This document shows, one piece after another, positions 35,245-44,776 of a DNA stretch of 64,000 nt. Location of the stretch: assembly GCA_016936455.1 (NCBI GenBank), contig JAFGXV010000050.1, positions 1 through 64,000 on the forward strand, written 5' to 3'. Position 1 is the first letter of the stretch; every line of letters begins with the position of its first letter. The position numbers were made by a program, and so were the translations under genes. Below the pieces are notes generated by a model, which was not told the origin of the DNA, ran no database searches, and was given only the letters and a program-made list of their open reading frames with translations. The stretch is from Desulfuromonadaceae bacterium (lineage in GTDB: Bacteria; Desulfobacterota; Desulfuromonadia; Desulfuromonadales; Desulfuromonadaceae).

Positions 35245-37836
35245 ATGGACTCAGCGATTCGCGTGACAACAGGATACAGCAGCCTCGACAAGGTCCTTGA
35301 TGACCTGCGTATCGGCGACAACGTCGTATGGGAAGTGGACAACATCTCCGACTACCGCTACTTTATCGGCCCTTTTGTCGACAGCGCTCTGAAAGAAGAG
35401 AAAAAAGTCATCTACATGCGTTTCGGCGAGCATGAACCACTGCTCGGCGCGTCACCGCATATCAAAATCTACGAACTGGATGCCCGTCAGGGCTTCGAGT
35501 TTTTCGCCACCCGCATCCATGAGATCCTCACCGAGGAAGGGCCCGGCGCCTTTTACGTCTTTGACTGCCTGTCCGACCTGCTTTCGGCCTGGACCACCGA
35601 CTACATGATCGGCAATTTCTTCTGGGTAACCTGTCCCTATCTCTTTGAACTGGACACGGTGGCCTACTTCGCCCTGATTCGCCATCGCCACTCGTTCCGC
35701 ACCATCGAGCGCATCCGCAAGACCACCCAGGTCCTGATCAATGTCTTTACCGCGGACAACCAGTTCTACGTTCAACCGCGCAAAGTCTGGCAGCGCTATT
35801 CCTCCACCATGTTTCTGCCGCACCGCAAGCAGGGCGAGGCCTTCATTCCCGTCACCAACAGCTATCAGGCCACCCAGCTGCTGACCAGCAAGGTCCGCAA
35901 GGAGGCCCACAGCAACCGGCATCTCGACCACTGGCACCAGCTGTTTCTGCAGGCTGAGCAGCTGGAGAAAACAGCGGCCAGCATCGAGGACAAAGCCAGA
36001 ATGGTGATGCACATCTGCCGCCATCTCATCGGGCGCGATGAACGCATCCTCAATCTGGCCCAACGCTATTTCAGCCTCATGGACCTGATGAAGATCAAAG
36101 CGCGCGTCATCGGCACCGGCTTTATCGGCGGCAAGGCCGTGGGTATGCTGCTGGCGAACAAGATCCTGCTCAAAGACGAGAGTTTTGACTGGAAACAACA
36201 TCTGGAGCCTCACGACTCCTTTTTCGTCGGCTCCAATGTCTATTATTCGTATATCGTTCACAATGGCTGGTGGAAACTGTTCATAGAACAGAAAAAACCG
36301 CAAAGCTATTTCAGCGCCGGGGCCCAGCTGCAACAGCTGATGCTGGAAGGCCACTTCCCCGACCCGATCCGCGAAAGCTTTCGCCTGATGCTCGAATACT
36401 ATGGCCAGTATCCGATCATCGTCCGCTCCAGTTCCCTGCTCGAAGACGGCTTCGGCAACGCCTTTGCCGGCAAGTACGAGAGCTTTTTCTGCGCCAACCA
36501 GGGATCTCCGGAGGAGCGGCTGGAACGGCTGGAAGAAGCCATCCGCCGGATTTTTGCCAGTGCCATGAGTGAGGAGGCCCTGTCCTATCGCCTGCAGCGC
36601 GGGCTTGACCAGCGTGACGAACAGATGGCCCTGCTAATCCAGCGCGTTTCCGGCAGCTACCACAACCAGTACTACTTCCCCGAATTTGCCGGTGTCGGCG
36701 TTTCGTACAACAGTTTCGTGTGGGACAAGGAAATGCAGCCGGAGGCCGGCATGCTGCGTCTGGTCCTCGGTCTCGGCACCCGGGCCGTCGACCGGGTGGA
36801 CGGCGACTATCCCTGCATTGTGGCACTGGATGCACCCATGAAGCGCCCGCACAAAGGCATGGAAGACGTGCGCAAGTTTTCCCAGCGCGACGTCGATATT
36901 CTGGATTTGGAGGAAAACAGCCTGCGCACCCTGTCGCTGCTGAACCTGACTCGCCACGGGGTTACGCTGCCCTGGCCGCTCTACGCTGAACGCGATTACG
37001 AGACCAGCCGTCTGCTGCGCAGTCGCAGCCTGAAAAAAGAGGATATCTGGCTGCTGACCTTTGAGCGCCTGCTGACCCAGACCCCATTCTGCGAGCTGAT
37101 GCAGCGCGCGCTGAAGACACTGGAAAAGGCCTACAGCTACCCGGTCGACATCGAGTTCACCGGCAACACCGACGAGCAGGAGAATCTCCATCTGGGCATT
37201 GTCCAGTGCCGTCCGCTGCAGACCAAGGGCATCCAGGCTCTTGGCCCGCTGCCGGAAGACATCGATGCACAGCAGACCCTGTTCACCAGTGATGGCCATT
37301 TTATGGGCGGCAATACCGCCCTGCAACTGAAGTGGATCATCTGGGTCGACCCGGATGAATACAGTCGCCTGAGTCTGGCCAACAAGTATGAGGTTGCCCG
37401 ACTAATCGGCCGCCTCAACAAGCGCATCGCTGACCGGGAGGACAACAAGACCATGCTGTTGGGCCCCGGCCGCTGGGGCACCTCCACCCCCGCCCTCGGC
37501 GTACCGACCTCCTTTAACGAAATCAGCAACATGAGCGTCATCGGCGAAGTCGCGTTCGAAAGCGGTGGCATGATGCCGGAGCTGTCCTACGGCTCCCACT
37601 TTTTCCAGGATCTGGTGGAAAGTGACATCTTCTATCTCGCACTCTATCCCGAGCGGGAAAACTGTGTCTTCAATCTTAACAAGCTGCTGGGCTACAGAAA
37701 CGGCTTTGAAGGCATCATGCCGGCCAGCACCCAGTTCAAACGCGTGGTCCGGGTGTTCAATCTCGAAGAACAGCAGGTCATCCTGCGCTCCGACATCGTG
37801 GCGCAGAAACTGATCTGCTACGAAGAAACCCCATAG
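35245..37836 (+). CDS. PEP/pyruvate-binding (PEP synthase-type) protein with KaiC-like N-terminus
   Basis: The 863-residue protein starts TGYSSLDKVLDDLRIGDNVVWEVDN, which resembles the start of KaiC/RadA-type domains but lacks a Walker A lysine motif. After about 260 residues a PEP synthase/PPDK N-terminal ATP-grasp region follows. It has IVRSSSLLEDGFGNAFAGKYES near residue 395, LGLGTRAVDRVDGDYP near 505 and QCRPLQ near 655. The His-swivel and PEP-binding domains of true PEP synthases are absent. Residues 700-863 are unrecognised, with a Gly-rich LLGPGRWGTSTPALGVP. It may phosphorylate or bind a protein or nucleotide partner. GAGAGG precedes the ATG at 35245. The family's role is unknown to me. 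Confidence 0.75.
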   Translation: MDSAIRVTTGYSSLDKVLDDLRIGDNVVWEVDNISDYRYFIGPFVDSALKEEKKVIYMRFGEHEPLLGASPHIKIYELDARQGFEFFATRIHEILTEEGPGAFYVFDCLSDLLSAWTTDYMIGNFFWVTCPYLFELDTVAYFALIRHRHSFRTIERIRKTTQVLINVFTADNQFYVQPRKVWQRYSSTMFLPHRKQGEAFIPVTNSYQATQLLTSKVRKEAHSNRHLDHWHQLFLQAEQLEKTAASIEDKARMVMHICRHLIGRDERILNLAQRYFSLMDLMKIKARVIGTGFIGGKAVGMLLANKILLKDESFDWKQHLEPHDSFFVGSNVYYSYIVHNGWWKLFIEQKKPQSYFSAGAQLQQLMLEGHFPDPIRESFRLMLEYYGQYPIIVRSSSLLEDGFGNAFAGKYESFFCANQGSPEERLERLEEAIRRIFASAMSEEALSYRLQRGLDQRDEQMALLIQRVSGSYHNQYYFPEFAGVGVSYNSFVWDKEMQPEAGMLRLVLGLGTRAVDRVDGDYPCIVALDAPMKRPHKGMEDVRKFSQRDVDILDLEENSLRTLSLLNLTRHGVTLPWPLYAERDYETSRLLRSRSLKKEDIWLLTFERLLTQTPFCELMQRALKTLEKAYSYPVDIEFTGNTDEQENLHLGIVQCRPLQTKGIQALGPLPEDIDAQQTLFTSDGHFMGGNTALQLKWIIWVDPDEYSRLSLANKYEVARLIGRLNKRIADREDNKTMLLGPGRWGTSTPALGVPTSFNEISNMSVIGEVAFESGGMMPELSYGSHFFQDLVESDIFYLALYPERENCVFNLNKLLGYRNGFEGIMPASTQFKRVVRVFNLEEQQVILRSDIVAQKLICYEETP

Positions 37837-37849
37837 GGATGCAATAAAA

Positions 37850-37872
37850 AAGCCCTCCACCAGGGAGGGCTT
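37850..37872 (-). terminator. Terminator between converging genes
   Basis: AAGCCCTCC (37850-37858) pairs with GGAGGGCTT (37864-37872), loop five bases. The minus-strand side has a good T run (plus A run at 37845-37850). The plus side has only a weak T tail. It probably ends the minus-strand diguanylate cyclase gene and helps stop the plus gene. Confidence 0.85.
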
Positions 37873-37896
37873 GAGTAAAAAATGCGTTGACCGCGA

Positions 37897-39165
37897 TCAG
37901 GTGTCCGACACCACCCGATTGCGGCCACTCTGTTTGGCCTGATACAGCAGAGCATCCGCTTGGCCGAGCATCTCTTCCAAGGTCCCGCCCAGGCTTGACG
38001 TCCCGCCGATGGACAGAGTCACCCGCAGGCTTTGTCCATCCTGCGTGGTCACCTGTAACGCTTCCACCCGGCGACGGATATCCTCAAACACCCCGTCCGC
38101 CATTCCAGGCTCCCGGCTCGGTACCAGAAGACAGAACTCTTCGCCCCCCATACGAGCCAGCAGATCCGTTTTACGCAGGCGGCCACGGATCGCTTCCGCC
38201 ACCGCAACCAGAACCCGGTCTCCGGCCTCATGGCCATACTGGTCATTGACCTTTTTAAAGAAATCAATATCCAGCATGGCACAGGACAGGTAAACCAGAT
38301 CGCGCTTGGCGTTAGCATACAGCTGCGGACCCGCCTCGAAAAAATAGCGTCGGTTGTGCAAGCCGGTCAATGGATCGCGAATCGCCGCTTCCCGGATATG
38401 GTGAACATGGGCCAGGTAGTCCAGGTTCTGGTTGACGCGGCAATAGAACTCTTCCGGCAGCAGGTTCTGCTTGACGATAAAATCGTTGGCGCCGCTCTTC
38501 ATAAAGCGGGCTGCCATGACCCCTTCGCCCTGTCCAGACATGCCGATAATGGCCAACTGGTCCCGGCCAAACTGCTGACGCAAGGCACTGACCAGCGCCA
38601 CACCATCCATTTCCGGCATATTGTAATCCGTCACCACCAGCTGGATTCCCGGCTCACGCCCGATGAGTGTCAACGCCTCACGCCCATTGGACGCCGTGTG
38701 CACCTGGTATCCGTGAACCTGCAGCAAGCTGCTGATCAGATGGCGAAAGGCCACAGAATCATCCACTACCAGCACCGGAATCTCCCGGTTACGCTGTAAC
38801 CGGCGGATGGCTTCGGCCACATATTCGACGGAGCCGATCCCTTCCTTGAGGACGTAGTCGACGACCTTGTTGATCCACACCGCCTTGCGCAATTCCTCAT
38901 TGAGGGTGGCGGTAAAGACAATGGCCGGGATTCCGCGCTTGACGACCTTGGCCACCACTTCACCCTGCGGCGCATCGGGCAGGTTGTAATCAAGAACCGC
39001 GGCAAAAAAATCGGCGGACTCATCAAGAACCGCCATTGCCTCCGCCAGGGTTTTGGCCCAGGCCACGCGAAAACCATAGTCCTGCTGCAATCGTTCCGAG
39101 ACAACGCGGCCAAAAAAGGCAGAGTCTTCGACCAGCAGAATGTTCAAATCGTGTCGCTCCATCAT
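37897..39165 (-). CDS. Double-receiver diguanylate cyclase
   Basis: The 422-residue protein has two receiver domains (about residues 6-120 and 128-245) and a C-terminal GGDEF domain. The first receiver has LLVEDS and AVLDYNLPD. The second has LVVDDS and VVTDYNMPEMDG, so both keep a phosphoacceptor aspartate. The cyclase signature is MGGEEF, preceded by RKTD, which fits the RxxD inhibitory site for c-di-GMP feedback. The layout is that of PleD. It would make c-di-GMP from two GTP when phosphorylated. The first ATG is at 39165, and a second at 39162 is better placed after GAGG. No cognate kinase lies next to it. Confidence 0.92.
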   Translation of the reverse strand: MMERHDLNILLVEDSAFFGRVVSERLQQDYGFRVAWAKTLAEAMAVLDESADFFAAVLDYNLPDAPQGEVVAKVVKRGIPAIVFTATLNEELRKAVWINKVVDYVLKEGIGSVEYVAEAIRRLQRNREIPVLVVDDSVAFRHLISSLLQVHGYQVHTASNGREALTLIGREPGIQLVVTDYNMPEMDGVALVSALRQQFGRDQLAIIGMSGQGEGVMAARFMKSGANDFIVKQNLLPEEFYCRVNQNLDYLAHVHHIREAAIRDPLTGLHNRRYFFEAGPQLYANAKRDLVYLSCAMLDIDFFKKVNDQYGHEAGDRVLVAVAEAIRGRLRKTDLLARMGGEEFCLLVPSREPGMADGVFEDIRRRVEALQVTTQDGQSLRVTLSIGGTSSLGGTLEEMLGQADALLYQAKQSGRNRVVSDT

Positions 39166-39255
39166 CGCCTCATCGAAACAGGAAGACGTATTCAGACAAC
39201 CCTACTACAGGTCGAAATAAAGTAAAGGCAGCCGCGATGCCCCGGCGTCAAACAA

Positions 39256-40557
39256 TCACATCGCACACGAAAAAAGGGACCCGGACAACAGCGCTTCAAC
39301 TTCGGCCTGATCTGCGGCGCGCCAGGGCCCGACGCAGGCAAAACACAGGCGATGGGGCTGAAGAGTCCGCCGCGCCGACTCCTCGACGGCCTGTGGCACC
39401 ATCGTTGACCAGAGTCGCAGTTCATCCTCCAGCGTCCGCAGCGCACCACTGAACACCCCCCAGCCATAACGGCCACACAGATCTTCAACATTGTCGCGGC
39501 TGAACTCAAGATTATGCCGGACATTGCGCGACAGCTGAACCATCTCCGGCAAGGGAACCTCAGTGCTGCGGCCCAGTTCATCCACCAGGGTGGCCATTAC
39601 CGTCACCAGCTTTTCCGGGTCGGTGGTGAAATCAATCGAAAAACATCCACCTTGCGGAAACTCTTCCAGTGTCGCATCCACATGATAGGTCAAACCGGAC
39701 TCTTCGCGCAGCCGCCGCATCAGACGGCTGGCACCGCCCTCGCCAAGCAGACGACGCAGAGCCCGCAGACCAGGCGACAGCGGACTGCGCCAGCCATCCG
39801 TACGCCAGGCCAGCTGAACCGAAAGCTGGGCATCGGCATCACGCACCCAGGCGAAGCGCGGCAAAGCCGTTTCCGCCGCCACGGTCGGCAACAACGGTGG
39901 CGGCGGCGGCAACTCGACAGGCAACCAGTCGCCGAAAACCTGTTCGGCAACCTGTTGCAGCTCTTGCGCGTTCACCGGTCCGGCCAGACTGATCAGCACA
40001 TTGCCGGGCACATAGTGGCGCTGGTGCCAGTGCTGGACTTGCTCAAGGGTAAAATTCCGAATCGTCTCGGGAAAACCGATGACCGGCTGGCCAAGAGGAT
40101 GATTTTCCCACATCAGGCGACTGGTCTGGTTTTCGAGGCAAATATCATCCCCCTGCTCATTGAAATCGCCCTGAGCTTCTTCCAGTACAATGGCACGCTC
40201 AGTTTCGAGCTGCTGGAAACAGGGCGTGCGCAGCAGGATGGCAAACTCCTCCAGCGCCGCGGCAACAGACTGCGGATGGATGCGGGCATAGAAGCTGGTC
40301 GATTCGCAGTCGGTCGCCGCATTGACGCTGCTCCCCAGCCGCTCGAAGGCCTGTTCAATCTGCGGGCCGCCTTCATGACGGGCATTCCCGCGAAACATCA
40401 TGTGTTCGACAAAATGGGACAACCCGGCTTCATCGGCCTGTTCATAACCGCTGCCGACGCGGACGTAGCAGATAATTTCAACACTGTGCAGATGCGGCAA
40501 CGGGGCAATGACCAGCTGCAGGCCATTATCGAGAAGGGTGTGATGATACTCACTCAT
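39256..40557 (-). CDS. M16 family zinc peptidase (processing protease-like)
   Basis: The 433-residue protein has the inverted zinc motif HFVEH (residues 53-57 or so) and the downstream glutamate expected in the ERAIVLEEAQGDFNE region. It starts HTLLDNGLQLVIAPLPHLHSVEI, the usual M16B beginning. These proteases cleave short peptides or process signal-like peptides. The protein is about one M16 unit plus one C-terminal half, close to standard length. The chosen ATG at 40557 lacks a strong ribosome binding site. The longer frame would run through the hemB terminator, so I reject it. It lies downstream of hemB, with a terminator between. Confidence 0.9.
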   Translation of the reverse strand: MSEYHHTLLDNGLQLVIAPLPHLHSVEIICYVRVGSGYEQADEAGLSHFVEHMMFRGNARHEGGPQIEQAFERLGSSVNAATDCESTSFYARIHPQSVAAALEEFAILLRTPCFQQLETERAIVLEEAQGDFNEQGDDICLENQTSRLMWENHPLGQPVIGFPETIRNFTLEQVQHWHQRHYVPGNVLISLAGPVNAQELQQVAEQVFGDWLPVELPPPPPLLPTVAAETALPRFAWVRDADAQLSVQLAWRTDGWRSPLSPGLRALRRLLGEGGASRLMRRLREESGLTYHVDATLEEFPQGGCFSIDFTTDPEKLVTVMATLVDELGRSTEVPLPEMVQLSRNVRHNLEFSRDNVEDLCGRYGWGVFSGALRTLEDELRLWSTMVPQAVEESARRTLQPHRLCFACVGPWRAADQAEVEALLSGSLFSCAM

Positions 40558-40591
40558 GCGTCGTGTGCAGTCCGTGAAAGAAGAAAAAACA

Positions 40592-40614
40592 GGGCGACCC
40601 TGAAGGGGCCGCCC
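40592..40614 (-). terminator. Intrinsic terminator after hemB
   Basis: On the minus strand a nine-base stem with one G-T pair (40592-40600 with 40606-40614) is followed by TTTTTT (plus A run at 40584-40589). It separates the hem cluster from the M16 peptidase gene. Confidence 0.85.
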
Positions 40615-40649
40615 GTCGTGCAACATTGAAGTCTGTGTCGATCCGACAA

Positions 40650-41627
40650 TCACTGGCCAGCCAGGAGGCGGGCCGCCTCCTTGGCATGATAGGTAATGAT
40701 CAGGTCGGCGCCTGCGCGCTTCATGCCGACCAGCGTTTCCATCATGATGCGATCGTGATCGACCCAGCCAAGCCGGGCCGCAGCCTTGATCATGGAATAC
40801 TCTCCCGAGACATTGTACGCCACCAGCGGCAGATCGAAGCGTTCCTTGATGTCACGCAGGATATCCAGATAAGCCAGGGCCGGCTTGACCATCAGAAAAT
40901 CGGCACACTCCTCCACATCAAGAGCCGCCTCGCGGAAAGCTTCAATGCGGTTGGCCGGGTCCATCTGGTAGCTGCGGCGATCCCCGAACTGAGGCGTTGA
41001 TTCCGCGGCATCACGGAAGGGGCCATAGTAGGCACTGGCATACTTCACCGCATAACTCATGACCGGGATATGGGAGAAACCGTTCTCGTCCAGGATTTCT
41101 CGCAACGCGGCGATGCGCCCGTCCATCATGTCGCTGGGTGCCACGATATCGGCGCCGGCCTGGGCATGGGACAGGGCTTCTGCAGCCAGCAACCGCAGCG
41201 TTTCATCATTGTCCACATCACCATCCTTGATGACACCGCAGTGCCCGTGATCGGTGTACTCACACAGGCAGACATCGGTGATAACGGTCAGCTGCGGCAC
41301 TGCGGCCTTGATGGCGCGAATGGTGCGCTGAATGATGCCCTCATCACTGTAGGCATCCTGACCGAGAGGATCCTTGCACTCCGGAATACCGAACAGGATC
41401 ACCGCCGGGATGCCCAGCGCATACACTTCTTTGGCCTCTTCCACGATATGCTCGATGGACTGCTGAAAGATGCCCGGCATGGAGGGAATTTCACTTTTGA
41501 TGTTCTCGCCAAAGGCACTGAACATGGGATAGATCAGGTCATCGACCCGCAAGTGGGTCTCACGCACCATCCGGCGCAGATTCTCCGTTCGGCGGGTGCG
41601 CCGCGAGCGATATTTGGGAAAATACAT
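40650..41627 (-). CDS. hemB: Delta-aminolevulinic acid dehydratase (porphobilinogen synthase)
   Basis: The 325-residue enzyme condenses two 5-aminolevulinate molecules to porphobilinogen. The metal loop [14 protein letters not shown] has three cysteines and marks a zinc-type enzyme. The active-site lysines lie in [18 protein letters not shown] and [14 protein letters not shown]. The start ATG at 41627 has AGGAG seven bases upstream. The frame's 48-codon extension overlaps hemD and is unlikely. It is the last gene of a minus-strand group ccsA-hemA-hemD-hemB. Its start lies 2 bases before the hemD stop codon. Confidence 0.96.
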   Translation of the reverse strand: MYFPKYRSRRTRRTENLRRMVRETHLRVDDLIYPMFSAFGENIKSEIPSMPGIFQQSIEHIVEEAKEVYALGIPAVILFGIPECKDPLGQDAYSDEGIIQRTIRAIKAAVPQLTVITDVCLCEYTDHGHCGVIKDGDVDNDETLRLLAAEALSHAQAGADIVAPSDMMDGRIAALREILDENGFSHIPVMSYAVKYASAYYGPFRDAAESTPQFGDRRSYQMDPANRIEAFREAALDVEECADFLMVKPALAYLDILRDIKERFDLPLVAYNVSGEYSMIKAAARLGWVDHDRIMMETLVGMKRAGADLIITYHAKEAARLLAGQ

Positions 41628-41629
41628 GA

Positions 41630-42436
41630 CTACACTCCTGTCTGGTGGGGGATGAGGGTCTGTAAAGCCGACAGCAGACCATCCAGCGTATAAGGGTTCG
41701 CCTCGACAGCGATGGGCAGGGACAACTCTCGAGCCGTGTCCGAGGTCACCGGACCGATGGACGCGCAACACACCGTGGCAGGCAGGCTCCGGATGTCACC
41801 CAGCAACTCGACAAAATTCTCGACCGCCGACGAGGAGGTCAGGGTCACGACATCCACCTCGGTCAGCCGCTGCAGCAGCTCGGCACGTCGGCCCTGAGTG
41901 GGCTGGGTCGAATAGGCGATGGGATCGTCCAGCTGCGCGCCCACCGACCTCAATCCCGCTGGCAGCAGATCACGTGCCCGTTCCGCCCGCGGGTAGAGCA
42001 CACGCCGGTCGCGCGCACCCCGAGAACAGAGCAGTGCCAGCAGGCTTTCCGCACGGAAATCCTCCCCCGGCACCTCAACCGGCCAGCCCAGACGCTCAAT
42101 TGCCCTGGCCGTCTTCGGACCGACGCTGTAGACTTGCAGCCCGGCCGGCAACCGGAGATGGCCCTGAAGCTGCTGCAAACGCTCAGCGATGATCTCAACG
42201 GCATTGACGGACGTCAGCACCAGCCAGTCATAGTCAACCAGGCACTGGAGTGCCGCATCCAGAGGCCGCCAGTCCGGCGGCGGTGCGATCTCGATCAGGG
42301 GAAAAACCACCGGATGAGCGCCGGCGTGCCGCAGACGTTCAACGAACTCGGCCGCCTGATGAGGAGGACGGGTCACCAGCACGCGCAAGCCCGTCAAAGG
42401 GGGAACCCGTAACGCAGAAGGCTCCGCCATCCCCAT
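41630..42436 (-). CDS. hemD: Uroporphyrinogen-III synthase
   Basis: The 268-residue protein has the HemD pattern: [16 protein letters not shown] at the start, [11 protein letters not shown] and later [17 protein letters not shown], and [19 protein letters not shown]. It closes and inverts ring D of hydroxymethylbilane. It is only weakly conserved in general, so the call rests on these motifs and on the position directly after hemA. Two ATGs (42436 and 42430) are possible. The gene begins 2 bases from the hemA stop. Porphobilinogen deaminase (hemC), which usually lies between hemA and hemD, is absent here. No methyltransferase domain (as in CobA-HemD) is present. Confidence 0.9.
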   Translation of the reverse strand: MGMAEPSALRVPPLTGLRVLVTRPPHQAAEFVERLRHAGAHPVVFPLIEIAPPPDWRPLDAALQCLVDYDWLVLTSVNAVEIIAERLQQLQGHLRLPAGLQVYSVGPKTARAIERLGWPVEVPGEDFRAESLLALLCSRGARDRRVLYPRAERARDLLPAGLRSVGAQLDDPIAYSTQPTQGRRAELLQRLTEVDVVTLTSSSAVENFVELLGDIRSLPATVCCASIGPVTSDTARELSLPIAVEANPYTLDGLLSALQTLIPHQTGV

Positions 42437-42437
42437 G

Positions 42438-43748
42438 TCAGTGATCGTCCATGGATTTCAGCTCGCCTTCGGGCGCCGCGATTTCCAGATCGAACAGGCG
42501 CTGAAGAGCATCGACACACAGTTGAGCTTCCTCGTCTTCCTGCTGCTGGGCCTGCTTCAACACCCGTGTCGGCGTATGGAGAATCTTGTTGATCAGCGCC
42601 GCGCTCATGGCCTCGATGGCCTTGCGCTCACTGGCTCCCAGATGCTTGAGATTCCCCAGCGTCTTGTCGACCTCGGCCCGCCGCAGCTGCTCCACCTTGT
42701 TGCGCAGGGCGACAATGGTCGGCACCACGTCAAGACCACGCATCCAGCGCTGGAACTGGCCAATCTCATGCTCGATAATCTGTTCGGCCAGCTCGGCTTC
42801 GCGCTGGCGCTCCTTGAGATTGGCATTGACCACGCCCTGCAGGTCATCGACATCATAAAGATAGGCGTTGTTGAGATCGTTGACGCGCGGATCGATATCG
42901 CGCGGCACCGCGATATCAATAAAAAACATCGGCCGGTTCTTGCGCTGTTTGAGGGCCTGCTGCACCATTTCCGGGGAGATGATAAAACGGGTCGCGCCGG
43001 TGGACGACAGCACAATATCCACCTGATGGAGATGGTCGGGAAAGTTCTCGAACAGCACGGCCTGACCGGAAAATTCTTCCGCCAGCTTTTCAGCGCGGGC
43101 AAAGGTGCGATTGGTCACCAGAACGCGGTTGATGCCATTGTTGACAAAATGGCGCGCAGCCAGCTCACACATCTCACCGGCACCGATCAGCAGCACCTTT
43201 TTACCCTCGATGGAACCGAAAATCTTGCGCGCCAGCTCCACGGCAGCAAAGGAGACGGAAACGGCATTGCCGGCAATATTGGTTTCCGTGCGCACCCGCT
43301 TGGCCACGGAAAAGGCCTTGTGCAGAAAACGATTAAGAATCAGGCCGACGGTGCCCTGCTCGGCGGCGTGACCATAGGCTGTCTTGATCTGGCCGAGGAT
43401 CTGCGGTTCACCGACCACCATGGAATCGAGACTCGCTGCCACCCGGAAGACGTGCCGAATCGCCTCCTCGCCCTGCTTGACATAGAGATGGCCATCCAGA
43501 TCATCGACGCTGAGATGGTGATAGTGCGCCAGAAATTCCTTCAGCGCCCGAATCCCCGCGCCACAGTCGGGGCCACCGGCATACAGCTCCACCCGGTTGC
43601 AGGTCGAGAGAATCAGGGACTCGGCCAGCTGCGGCGATTGCGCCAGCTGATGCAGAGCCTCCGCCAGTTTTTCAGGGGCAAAAGCCACCTTTTCACGCAC
43701 GGAAACCGGCGCGGTCTTGTGACTTAAACCAACAACAAAAATATCCAT
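42438..43748 (-). CDS. hemA: Glutamyl-tRNA reductase
   Basis: The 436-residue protein has VGLSHKTAPVSVREK and the catalytic STCNRVELY (cysteine near residue 50), a Rossmann motif LLIGAGEM near 187 and a late helical region. It reduces glutamyl-tRNA to glutamate-1-semialdehyde, the first committed tetrapyrrole step in bacteria that use the C5 route. The ATG at 43748 is preferred over a GTG four codons earlier. The ccsA gene ends 76 bases upstream, so the two are probably one operon. The next gene is hemD, not hemC. Confidence 0.96.
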   Translation of the reverse strand: MDIFVVGLSHKTAPVSVREKVAFAPEKLAEALHQLAQSPQLAESLILSTCNRVELYAGGPDCGAGIRALKEFLAHYHHLSVDDLDGHLYVKQGEEAIRHVFRVAASLDSMVVGEPQILGQIKTAYGHAAEQGTVGLILNRFLHKAFSVAKRVRTETNIAGNAVSVSFAAVELARKIFGSIEGKKVLLIGAGEMCELAARHFVNNGINRVLVTNRTFARAEKLAEEFSGQAVLFENFPDHLHQVDIVLSSTGATRFIISPEMVQQALKQRKNRPMFFIDIAVPRDIDPRVNDLNNAYLYDVDDLQGVVNANLKERQREAELAEQIIEHEIGQFQRWMRGLDVVPTIVALRNKVEQLRRAEVDKTLGNLKHLGASERKAIEAMSAALINKILHTPTRVLKQAQQQEDEEAQLCVDALQRLFDLEIAAPEGELKSMDDH

Positions 43749-43824
43749 CGATCTATCCACAGATTAAGCAACCAGCGCACGCAGTCCACACCGGAAGCAT
43801 ACAACAAAAGTCATCCCGTTCGGA

Positions 43825-44655
43825 TCAGGACCCGGCCATGGAACTGTAACTGTGCAGTCCGGGCAACAGCAGATTGACCCCCAGAAAGGTGAACAGCACA
43901 AAAACAAAACCGATAATGGCAAAGATGGCGGCACGGCGCCCGCGCCAGCCAATACTCAGGCGGCCATGCAGCAGCGCGGCATAGAGGAACCAGGTGATCA
44001 GCGCCCAGGACTCCTTCGGGTCCCAGCTCCAATAGGTTCCCCAGGCCGACTCGGCCCAGACCGCACCGGAAATGATGCCCATGGTCATCAGGGGAAAGCC
44101 GAAGGTCAAACAGCGATAATTGACCATGTCCAGGGTATCCAAAGAGGGTAGCCGGTAATAGAGTGCGGAAAACTTTTTGCTCTTGAGCATCCGCTCTTCG
44201 AGCAGATAGAACACCCCGGCGACAAAAGCCACGGCAAACACGGCATTCCCGAGAAAAGCCAGCCCCACATGCACCGGCAGCCAGAGACTGTTGAGCGCCG
44301 GGTTCAGCTCCTGAACATGCATCGGCATGACACTGCCGAACAGCATCAGGACCAGTACCAGCGTTGCCGTGGAAACCGCGAGCACATTCATGCGCAGCCG
44401 CCAGTTGACCAGAGCAAACACCCCGGCAATGGTCCAGGCAAAAAAGGACAGCGACTCGTGCAGGTTGGTAATGGGCGTATAGCCCGCCTCCAGATACCGC
44501 ATCAACAGCGTCAGGGAGTGAACGGCAAAAGCACTCAGCAAGGCAATCCGCGCCCAGCGATCCCGGCCCGGCCGGTTCTGAATGACACAGACCAGATAGA
44601 GAACGGTCGTCACCGCGTAGAGCAGTAAGGACACTTTGTATAACAGGATATTCAT
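43825..44655 (-). CDS. ccsA: Cytochrome c assembly protein, CcsA/ResC-type
   Basis: The 276-residue protein has about eight membrane segments and the heme-handling WWD-type motif WGTYWSWDPKESWALITW near residue 205, with conserved histidines in HSLTLLMRY and HVGLAFLGN and one late histidine. It carries heme across the inner membrane to apocytochromes together with a CcsB/ResB partner, which is not in this window. The ATG at 44655 has GAGGGG close upstream. Clustering with hemA is common in delta-proteobacteria that make many c-type cytochromes. Confidence 0.93.
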   Translation of the reverse strand: MNILLYKVSLLLYAVTTVLYLVCVIQNRPGRDRWARIALLSAFAVHSLTLLMRYLEAGYTPITNLHESLSFFAWTIAGVFALVNWRLRMNVLAVSTATLVLVLMLFGSVMPMHVQELNPALNSLWLPVHVGLAFLGNAVFAVAFVAGVFYLLEERMLKSKKFSALYYRLPSLDTLDMVNYRCLTFGFPLMTMGIISGAVWAESAWGTYWSWDPKESWALITWFLYAALLHGRLSIGWRGRRAAIFAIIGFVFVLFTFLGVNLLLPGLHSYSSMAGS

Positions 44656-44776
44656 AATCCCCTCGTCCGCAAAAGACCACCTGAACAAGCTGTAAAGCCG
44701 ACTATTTTATGCCCGCCACGGGTCCACGTCAACGGCTTTCCCACCCGGCAACGCAAACCAATCGGGCCACAGCGGA

